Shown one piece after another: positions 53,518-59,418 of a stretch of 64,000 bases of DNA. How positions within the stretch are numbered: the first letter of the stretch is position 1; the number at the start of each line of letters is the position of its first letter. Under the pieces are notes generated by a model, which saw only the letters and a list, made by a program, of their open reading frames with translations, had not been told where the DNA came from and searched no databases. This DNA comes from Hallella mizrahii. Its GTDB lineage: Bacteria; Bacteroidota; Bacteroidia; Bacteroidales; Bacteroidaceae. Where the stretch lies: NCBI RefSeq assembly GCF_009695775.1, contig NZ_VUNG01000005.1, forward strand, positions 62,001-126,000, given 5' to 3'. The position numbers were made by a program, and so were the translations under genes.

Positions 53518-53950
53518 AAATAGAGAAGATGTAGCGAGAATACTATTCTCACCCAAAATGATACACAATGGAACGCTGTTGCCTGCGGCATTTGAACTCC
53601 GTAGCCATATATCAGAAGACTATCTTTCTGTATTACGAACCTCTATTCCTTCATGGAAAGAAGAGATGCAACTTGTTCCTAACAGACGAAATAGAACAGC
53701 AATAGCATATTCCACTCTAAATGTAGGGGAAACAAGAGCTTTGTCTGACGACGACACAATTTTTGATGTCGTAGCTTATCCGAGTGAAAAATTTAAATCA
53801 CACGCAGGGATTACTATAAAATACAAAGGGGAAAAAGTTATTGGTGGCATTCCTATCAAGCAGTCTTCTTTGACAGCAGAATCATTTATTCGTCTTGCCA
53901 TACGCTATAAATTACTTGTATTAGCTCGTAAAGAGGTACACTACTTATAA
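53510..53950 (+). CDS. Hypothetical protein, second gene of AT-rich pair
   Basis: 146 residues, no signal peptide or membrane segment. It begins MIENREDVARILFSPKMIHN and contains LPAAFELRSHISEDYLSVLR, RTAIAYSTLNVGETRAL, FDVVAYPSEKFKSHAGITIK and SFIRLAIRYKLLVLARKE. The alternation of Ser/Arg/His-containing strands may indicate an enzyme or effector, but no catalytic signature is clear. Overlap with the previous gene, low GC and an adjacent large hairpin suggest a mobile two-gene module, for example toxin-antitoxin or defence; this is only inference. Confidence 0.65.
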   Translation: MIENREDVARILFSPKMIHNGTLLPAAFELRSHISEDYLSVLRTSIPSWKEEMQLVPNRRNRTAIAYSTLNVGETRALSDDDTIFDVVAYPSEKFKSHAGITIKYKGEKVIGGIPIKQSSLTAESFIRLAIRYKLLVLARKEVHYL

Positions 53951-54035
53951 CCTGTTTGGATATATACGTTATTATTCTTACATACATTGCCGTGCATTGA
54001 CCAAGCATTTATGTTTGCACAAGGTATCAAAAAGA

Positions 54036-54107
54036 AACGTCACCACAGAGAGAAAAAGACAATATCTGTTGAAGATATTGACATTTTTCCGCCTCTGTGG
54101 TGACGTT
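54036..54107. repeat. Long interrupted hairpin (72 nt)
   Basis: AACGTCACCACAGAG (54036-54050) pairs perfectly with CTCTGTGGTGACGTT (54093-54107). Inside, CAATATCT pairs with AGATATTG around GTTGA, with GAAAAA/TTTTTC between the two stems. It is followed by TTT and could terminate the AT-rich gene pair, but the nested structure is unusual. Confidence 0.75.
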
Positions 54108-54128
54108 TTTCTGAATCAAGTCCTCTTC

Positions 54129-54146
54129 TGCTCCGATTTTCGCGAT
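54129..54146 (-). repeat. ATCGCGAAAATCGGAGCA motif beside array copy 2
   Basis: On the minus strand this 18-mer matches 6029-6046 at 15 of 18 positions. In both loci it lies downstream of the 22-bp array and its hairpin, in array orientation. Confidence 0.6.
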
Positions 54147-54206
54147 TTTTAGAGCATTTTCTATAATCTACTTACAATCAACCACTTATAGCAAAGCCTC
54201 TGCTTT

Positions 54207-54232
54207 CTTGAAAAGAGAAACGCCTTTTCAAG
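54207..54232 (-). repeat. Hairpin adjoining 22-bp array copy 2
   Basis: CTTGAAAAG (54207-54215) pairs with CTTTTCAAG (54224-54232) with an 8-nt loop, the same loop length as the hairpin at 5903-5960. It lies 4 nt from the array, on the same side relative to array orientation as in copy 1. Confidence 0.7.
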
Positions 54233-54236
54233 CACT

Positions 54237-54368
54237 CATCTCAGTGGTTTTGCCTTGTCATCTCAGTGGTTTTTGCGCATCATCTCACTTGTTTCACCTC
54301 ATCATCTCACTTGTTTCTTCGTGTCATCTCAGTTGTTTTATCGTGTCATCTCAGTGATTTCTATCAAA
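54237..54368 (-). repeat. 22-bp tandem array, six units (copy 2)
   Basis: Six exact 22-nt units begin at 54237, 54259, 54281, 54303, 54325 and 54347, each starting CATCTCA on the plus strand. Read on the minus strand the unit is GAAACAAGTGAGATGA- or AAACCACTGAGATGA-like, the same core as copy 1 at 5804-5913. Positions 14-22 of the plus-strand units vary. No protein-coding character is seen from 53951 to 54471. Confidence 0.87.
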
Positions 54369-54471
54369 GATGCCACTTTCGACGAAGCCAAAGCCCCATG
54401 AAAGCCAACCACCACGACGTAGAAGCAACCGTCAGGAAGAAGAGGTTTTGTAAGAAAAGCTGATGGCCGTA

Positions 54472-54888
54472 TCAGTCGGTCACATGCCCCTTGGTCACGG
54501 CATACTTGCCGCCACCGGTGAAGCAAAGCACGGCGGCACCGAGGAGGTAGAGCATCGGCAACTCAATCGCCCAGCCACCGGTCATCGGATCCACGGAGAA
54601 GATGACGGACAGATGAGCCATGAGGATGGCAACTGCCATATTGCCCACCATCACCACGGAAGCCACGCGCGTCCACGCACCCAGCACGATGAGCACAGAG
54701 GCAAGCAACTCGGCTGCCAAAGAGAAATAGGCAATGAAGCCGGGGAGGCCCATGCCTGCCAACATGCCCTCGATGGCAGAGACGCCATAGATGAGCTTGT
54801 GAACACCGTGGAAGAGCATCAGGCCTCCCACTGTCAGACGCAGCAACAGCAGACCAAGGTCGTTGTTGCGAAGAAAATTCTTATCCAT
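54472..54888 (-). CDS. DoxX-family membrane protein
   Basis: 138 residues with four membrane segments: GLLLLRLTVGGLMLFHGVHK, MLAGMGLPGFIAYFSLAAE, LLASVLIVLGAWTRVASVVM and GGWAIELPMLYLLGAAVLCF. The HGVHKL motif in the first helix is typical of DoxX/DoxD proteins, whose role in bacteria is usually redox or metabolite related but undefined. Start MDKNFLRNNDLG. Transcribed alone on the minus strand. Confidence 0.88.
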   Translation of the reverse strand: MDKNFLRNNDLGLLLLRLTVGGLMLFHGVHKLIYGVSAIEGMLAGMGLPGFIAYFSLAAELLASVLIVLGAWTRVASVVMVGNMAVAILMAHLSVIFSVDPMTGGWAIELPMLYLLGAAVLCFTGGGKYAVTKGHVTD

Positions 54889-54959
54889 TTTGTTGTTGTT
54901 ATCAAATTAAAAATACGGTATTTTTATTTCCACCCATGTTACTCCCAAAGGGTTTTGAT

Positions 54960-54993
54960 GTAGGGGCGGGGGTTATCCCCGCCCTAACCCCGC
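54960..54993. repeat. Solo GTAGGGGCGGGG terminal-repeat copy
   Basis: A GTAGGGGCGGGG-n6-CCCCGCCCTAACCCCGC palindrome, the same as the ends of the MITE-like elements at 55018 and 58347. The gap 54889-55197 holds only these repeats and AT-rich DNA. Confidence 0.75.
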
Positions 54994-55017
54994 AATTCAT
55001 ATGCAACGGATGCTTAC

Positions 55018-55131
55018 GTAGGGGCGGGGGTTATCCCTGCCCTAACCCCGCAAAAGATATAAAAACAGATGGCACGGGGATGGAATGATTACCGACAAGG
55101 GGGTTAGGGCGGGGATAAACCCCGCCCCTAC
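55018..55131. mobile_element. MITE-like element, left of metal cassette
   Basis: 114 bp. The left terminal repeat begins GTAGGGGCGGGGGTTATCC (55018) and the right one ends CCCCGCCCCTAC (55131); they are inverted copies of about 33 bp with few mismatches. The core reads AAAGATATAAAAACAGATGG and GGAATGATTACCGACAAGG. The flank CGAACCCACCACTTC is shared with the right-hand copy at 58347-58525. No transposase is encoded. Confidence 0.7.
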
Positions 55132-55197
55132 GAACCCACCACTTCGGACGGATTTAGGAGCAAGAATAATTCCCACAGTTCAGGGGAATCTCTCAAT

Positions 55198-55530
55198 TTA
55201 CATATTGTCGCACTGCTCGTTCATGTCGCGCTCCACCTTCTCACCCTTCTTCAGTTCACGGGCTTTATAGCCGAACTTCGGGAAGGCGGCCTCGAGCTTC
55301 TTTCTGTCGGTCTTGGCAGGGTTGTAGACGATGGTCACGGTTTGGTTCTCCACGCTGGTAAGAATGTCCTTGACACCCTTCTCAAAGCGCAGTCCGTTCT
55401 TGATCTTGTTCTCGCAGTTGGCGCAGTGCATCTGCGGTGTGGTGGTGACGACGAGCGTATCGTTGGCGCTCTTAGCGTTGGCGGCAGTACTCATGGCTGC
55501 CAGCATCATAGCAAAGAATAACTTCTTCAT
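55198..55530 (-). CDS. Secreted heavy-metal-associated (HMA) domain protein
   Basis: 110 residues with a signal peptide (FFAMMLAAMSTAANAKS). One HMA fold is seen with the metal-binding loop TPQMHCANCENKIKNG (MxCxxC), then KGVKDILTSVENQTVTIVYN and LEAAFPKFGYKAREL. It probably binds copper(I) or a similar soft metal in the periplasm. It follows the TonB receptor gene by about 100 bp on the minus strand, suggesting a shared role in metal handling. Start at MKKLFFAMML. Confidence 0.87.
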   Translation of the reverse strand: MKKLFFAMMLAAMSTAANAKSANDTLVVTTTPQMHCANCENKIKNGLRFEKGVKDILTSVENQTVTIVYNPAKTDRKKLEAAFPKFGYKARELKKGEKVERDMNEQCDNM

Positions 55531-55631
55531 ATCGCTTTCTGATTAAAAATGATTGATTTGATTGATAATTACAATTATTGACAACAGCCAAAGCTCCTCG
55601 AAGGAGCCTTGGCCTTAGGATACATGTTCTC

Positions 55632-57668
55632 TTACTTCAAATTATAGCGTATGCCGATATATGCTCTTGCGCCCTGCATGGGACCCCAGACAAGGGTGGG
55701 ATCGAAGGTGCTGCTCCAAGGATGCGCGGCATCGATGATCGGATTTTTCTGCTTATAGCCCGTGAGGTTCTCACCACCCACATAGACTGAGAAATGGCGG
55801 AAGGTGCGGGTGACCTGCGCGTTGAGTTGTCCATAGGCGGGATAGCTTTCTTTCCAAGAAGACGTGCCGTCGGCCAAGGTGTAAGCCTTAGGCAGACGTC
55901 CACCACCGTTAAGGGCGAAGGTTGCGTCGAACTGCCACAGGCCGAGCGGTGTCTTGTACGAGGCAGTGAGCAGACCTTTGTAGCGGTTGGTTAGCGGCTG
56001 GCGCAGGAGCTCGCCGCCGTAGGTCGTCTTCACATCGTTGTAGCGATAGGCTGCCGTCATGGTCATGCCCCGGAAGAGGTCATAGGTAGCGTCGATCTGG
56101 AAGGTGTGGGAGTAGGACTTGCCGTGCAGATTGCCGATATGGATCTGCGTCGGATCCGTGTCGTAATCGATGACCACCTGGTTGCCAAACCGGGTATAAT
56201 AGTACTCGGCGTTGACTTTCAACGTCTGACGGCCGAGCGGGATGTTCAGTGCTGTGCTCAGTCCGTAGTTCCATGCGCTTTCCTGGTCGAGCTTGTCGAT
56301 GACGAGCTGGCGTCCGCTGGCCATGAGATAGTTGTTCTCGGCCAGGGCGTGCACCGTGCGATAGCCCTTACCGGCAGAGGCGCGCAGGCTCCACAGGTCG
56401 TTGACCTGCCACTTCACATGAAAGCGGGGCGTGACGAAGGTGCCGTATTCCGAGCTGTGGTCGACGCGGATGCCCGCCATGGCCACGAGACGCTCGTGGA
56501 GGTTGTAGGTGTACTGGGCATAGCCGCCTACCACATTTTCCTTCTCGTTGAGCCGCTGGCCGAGGTAGGTCTGACCCACATAGTCGTGGTTCAGCGAGGC
56601 ACCGACTGCGAGGTTGTGCTCAGGAGTGAAGTTGGTCTCGAACATCAACTGCGAATAGACGTTTTTCTCGTTGACATCATAGTCCTTGCGGCCATAGGTG
56701 GCATCCATCTCGTGCATCGAGGCGGAAGACATCCAGGCGATGTTTGTGCCGTGGCTGGGGTCGAGGATGAAGGCGTGCTTCATATAGCCTTCGTAGCGGT
56801 GGGTGTTGAGGTCGATGCGGTAGAGCGGCTCGGTCTGATGGCTGAGCACTCCCTCGTGGTTGGTCTGTCCGCTCTCCCGCTTCTCGTCCAAAAGCGAGAG
56901 ACCACCGTGGAAGATATAGTTGCCCGTCTTGCCATACCAGCGGTTCTGCAAGTTGAACTGCCGTGTCTGCGGGTCGTCCATGAATCCGTCCTTGTTGCTG
57001 TCGTGCTCCTTGAGATTGTCCTCATAGTGTCCGAGGATCTCGGTGCTCAGTCCTTTAGCAAGATGCACGTTACCGTCAGCGTTGGCCTCGATGCGGCTCA
57101 TGGTGTTGCCATAGAGGTTGACGTGCACATTCTCGTCGTCCTCGGGCTTGAGATACTCCACGTTGATCTGTCCGGTCATGGCCTCGTAGCCGTTCTTCAC
57201 GCTGGCATTGCCCTTGCTCACCTGTATGCTTTTCATCCACGTGCCGGGCACATAGCCCAAGGAATAGGGTATTGCGGCACCACGGAAGTTGGGGAGGTTC
57301 TCGGTGAGCATCTGCACGTATTTGCCACTGAGTCCGAGCAGCTTGATCTGCTTGGCACCTGTGGCGGCGTCGTTGTAGCTCACGTCGACCGAAGGGTTGG
57401 TGGTGAAACTCTCGCCGAGGTTGCAGCAGGCAGCTTTGAAGAGCTCGTCCTGAGAGATGATCTGTCCGTTCATGGCACCCTTCATGCGCATCATGCCGGG
57501 CTTGCGGCTGACCACCTGCACCTCGTGAAGCGTCTGGTCGGGCATGATGCCTACGCTGTCGAGGGCACTGGTAGCTGTGGAATCAGTGTTCTGGACGGGT
57601 GCTTTTTGGGCAAAAGAGGGATGTGCCAGCATTCCCATCATGCCGGCAAGCAAAATATTCTTATTCAT
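55632..57668 (-). CDS. TonB-dependent receptor, metal-associated context
   Basis: 678 residues, signal peptide MNKNILLAGMMGMLAHPSFAQ. The plug has TLHEVQVVSRKPGMMRMKGA, IKLLGLSGKYVQMLTENLPN and WMKSIQVSKGNASVKNGYEA, and the barrel ends MQGARAYIGIRYNLK. Several acidic and Asn/Asp loops occur, such as HDSNKDGFMDDPQTRQ, which resembles a calcium-binding loop. Receptors of this size next to an HMA protein and a small Cys-rich protein are usually tied to copper or other metal transport in Bacteroidota; the actual ligand is not known. A 521-residue ORF on the opposite strand is a shadow. Confidence 0.87.
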   Translation of the reverse strand: MNKNILLAGMMGMLAHPSFAQKAPVQNTDSTATSALDSVGIMPDQTLHEVQVVSRKPGMMRMKGAMNGQIISQDELFKAACCNLGESFTTNPSVDVSYNDAATGAKQIKLLGLSGKYVQMLTENLPNFRGAAIPYSLGYVPGTWMKSIQVSKGNASVKNGYEAMTGQINVEYLKPEDDENVHVNLYGNTMSRIEANADGNVHLAKGLSTEILGHYEDNLKEHDSNKDGFMDDPQTRQFNLQNRWYGKTGNYIFHGGLSLLDEKRESGQTNHEGVLSHQTEPLYRIDLNTHRYEGYMKHAFILDPSHGTNIAWMSSASMHEMDATYGRKDYDVNEKNVYSQLMFETNFTPEHNLAVGASLNHDYVGQTYLGQRLNEKENVVGGYAQYTYNLHERLVAMAGIRVDHSSEYGTFVTPRFHVKWQVNDLWSLRASAGKGYRTVHALAENNYLMASGRQLVIDKLDQESAWNYGLSTALNIPLGRQTLKVNAEYYYTRFGNQVVIDYDTDPTQIHIGNLHGKSYSHTFQIDATYDLFRGMTMTAAYRYNDVKTTYGGELLRQPLTNRYKGLLTASYKTPLGLWQFDATFALNGGGRLPKAYTLADGTSSWKESYPAYGQLNAQVTRTFRHFSVYVGGENLTGYKQKNPIIDAAHPWSSTFDPTLVWGPMQGARAYIGIRYNLK

Positions 57669-57772
57669 TGATGAATTTCCTTTGAATGATTCATTGACTG
57701 CGAAAAAAATGATTCTCCTTTCTTTCTGTTGCTATATACACCTTATATTATATAGCTTGCGTCAATGATGAT

Positions 57773-58150
57773 TCAAAGTCTGAGCACACGCAAATGGTGC
57801 AGGTACTCCCGCGGAGGCGAGCACCATGTGGGGATATATGCGCTGGGCGCATGTATGAGGATGAATGAATGTGCGAGAGAGAGCAGTCCCGTGGTAGGCA
57901 CGACCGTCACCCCGTGCTGCGAGAAGTCGAAGAGATGGCTCTCGGCCAGCGAGCTCGGTGCCAGCTTGATGGTCTTCACCACCATGCAGCCTTTCATGCC
58001 ATGGCAGTCGTGGTTGCCCTGTGCCTCGGCGATCTGCGCCACTTCGGCACGGCCTGAGTGCATGCACACTTCCACACTCAGTCCTGCACTCATCGCCACG
58101 ATCAGCAATGAGAACACCAATGCCGGAAATATGTGCAACAGTCTCTTCAT
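57773..58150 (-). CDS. Small Cys/His-rich membrane-associated protein, HYC_CC_PP-like
   Basis: About 125 residues from MKRLLHIFPALVFSLLIVAM; the ATG at 58198 would add 16 residues. One N-terminal membrane/signal segment, then Cys and His in VEVCMHSGR and NHDCHGMKGCMVVKTIKLAP, and a C-terminal region with IPTWCSPPREYLHHL. The spaced Cys, HDCHG and SPP elements resemble the HYC_CC_PP proteins found beside metal TonB receptors in Bacteroidota. It is upstream of the receptor and HMA genes on the same strand, 105 bp from the receptor, so it is likely part of their operon. The metal role is inferred. Confidence 0.65.
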   Translation of the reverse strand: MKRLLHIFPALVFSLLIVAMSAGLSVEVCMHSGRAEVAQIAEAQGNHDCHGMKGCMVVKTIKLAPSSLAESHLFDFSQHGVTVVPTTGLLSLAHSFILIHAPSAYIPTWCSPPREYLHHLRVLRL

Positions 58151-58346
58151 ATCCGCAAAGTTACGAAAAAGATTCTGTACAGCCATAATGTCAGCCACTT
58201 AATAAATGCTAATTGCCAGAAAATCATAAATCAAAACCCAAAGATCATAAAAAAACATATGGCACGGGGGGGAATGCAATGCAGCTAGGGCGGGGTCATC
58301 AGGAAGTTACGATTCTCAAGGATGCGCAGCTCCTGTGGAATGCAAT

Positions 58347-58510
58347 GTAGGGGCGGGGTTCATCCCCGCCCTAACCCCGCAAAAGATATAAAAACATGTG
58401 GCACGGTGGTGGAATGATTACCGTCACGGGGGTGGAATGATTACCGACAAGGGGGGGAGAATGATTACCGACAAGGGGGTTAGGGCGGGGATAACCCCCG
58501 CCCTAACTAC
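58347..58510. mobile_element. MITE-like element, right of metal cassette
   Basis: It begins GTAGGGGCGGGGTTCATCC (58347) and ends with the inverted copy CCCCCGCCCTAACTAC (58510). The core shares AAAGATATAAAAACA and GGAATGATTACCG with the left copy, but that core segment is present about three times in tandem. The following CGAACCCACCACTTC also matches. The rest of 58151-58742 holds further partial copies and no gene. Confidence 0.7.
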
Positions 58511-58580
58511 GAACCCACCACTTCAAACGACGTTTAGGGTCGGAGACAATTCCCCGCAATTCAGTGTCAAGGGTGACAAT

Positions 58581-58614
58581 GTAGGGGCGGGGTTCATCCC
58601 CGCCCTAACCCCGC
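58581..58614. repeat. Solo GTAGGGGCGGGG terminal-repeat copy
   Basis: The same palindrome as at 54960-54993 and 58347-58380, again followed by AAAAGATATAAAA. Confidence 0.75.
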
Positions 58615-58660
58615 AAAAGATATAAAATGTGTATCTCAGTGAGAATTCAGAAAAAAAAAT

Positions 58661-58702
58661 CCCTCTCGTCTCTCGGCGACGTATCGCTTTGAGACGAGAG
58701 GG
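58661..58702 (-). terminator. Terminator after hsp20 gene
   Basis: CCCTCTCGTCTC (58661-58672) pairs perfectly with GAGACGAGAGGG (58691-58702); on the minus strand it runs into a T tract. Confidence 0.85.
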
Positions 58703-58742
58703 AAATATTATGAATTTATGTAAGAGAGATGAGCTATATGGA

Positions 58743-59186
58743 TTACTTCACTTCGATGCTCTTGTTTTCCTCTTTCTCAGCCTCCTTGCTCATCTTGGGC
58801 AGGTCGACCGTGAGGATGCCGTTCTCGACCTTGGCAGAGATCTTCTCCTTGTCCACGTCGTCGGGCAGCACGTAGGTCTGCTCATAGTTGCTGTAATTGA
58901 ACTCGCGGCGCAGATAGTGCTCTTTCTTGTCCTCGGCTTTGTCCTCCTCCTTATGCTCGAACTTATCCTCAATCTTAAGGTTGAGGTTACCGTCCTTGTC
59001 TATGCTGACGCGGCAATACTCTTTCTTCAAGCCCGGAGCAGCGATCTCCATCACATAGCCCTTGTCAGACTCCTTGACGTTAACAGCCGGTGCGGTAGCG
59101 TTCATCCGCGGCATCATGTCCGTGTCGAAGAAGTCGTTAAAGAAGTTTGACATCCAGTTGTTATCATTTCTTTTAGCAAGTAACAT
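58743..59186 (-). CDS. Hsp20/alpha-crystallin small heat-shock protein
   Basis: 147 residues. Start MLLAKRNDNNWMSNFFNDFF, with a Phe/Asp-rich N-terminus, then the alpha-crystallin domain from VNVKESDKGYVMEIAAPGLK to VENGILTVDLPKM and a Lys/Glu-rich tail. A highly charged insert (KFEHKEEDKAEDKKEHYL) lies in the beta5-beta6 loop region. It holds unfolded proteins under stress. The start is supported by a strong AGGAGGT ribosome-binding site at 59200-59194, unusual in this phylum. Confidence 0.95.
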   Translation of the reverse strand: MLLAKRNDNNWMSNFFNDFFDTDMMPRMNATAPAVNVKESDKGYVMEIAAPGLKKEYCRVSIDKDGNLNLKIEDKFEHKEEDKAEDKKEHYLRREFNYSNYEQTYVLPDDVDKEKISAKVENGILTVDLPKMSKEAEKEENKSIEVK

Positions 59187-59193
59187 AAGACAT

Positions 59194-59200
59194 ACCTCCT
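59194..59200 (-). promoter_or_regulatory. Strong Shine-Dalgarno AGGAGGT of hsp20
   Basis: Perfect anti-16S complement 7 nt before the ATG at 59186. Most other genes here have no clear Shine-Dalgarno sequence. Confidence 0.75.
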
Positions 59201-59302
59201 AATTATCGTATTAATGGTTATTGTTCAGTTATTTGGAGCTCTTCCATCCTTTCGGACTTCCGAACTTCACTATGCTTCCTGCAAAGTTTGTTCCTAAACA
59301 AT

Positions 59303-59358
59303 TAACCTGACAATACTGGCCAACATGTCAGTTAACGGGCTGACGAAATGACAGCCCC
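59303..59358. promoter_or_regulatory. TGACA/TGTCA inverted repeats upstream of hsp20
   Basis: TTAACCTGACA (59303-59313) pairs with TGTCAGTTAA (59326-59335), and GGGCTGACGAAATGACAGCCC follows (about 59337-59357). Several TGACA/TGTCA half sites in 55 bp suggest a regulator site or stress promoter, about 120-170 bp before the gene. Confidence 0.45.
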
Positions 59359-59418
59359 CCGTAACCCTCACAAAGGAGAGGGGTACAGGGAGACTGAGGA
59401 GTACGTGGGGTGAGGCCG

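Noticed and set aside
56106..57671. 521-residue ORF on the plus strand
   Set aside because: It is exactly antisense to the TonB receptor, has no family character and is a codon-bias shadow.
58398..58625. 75-residue ORF with MITDKG repeats
   Set aside because: It is the translation of the MITE-like repeat DNA; the similar ORF at 55085-55270 is the other copy.
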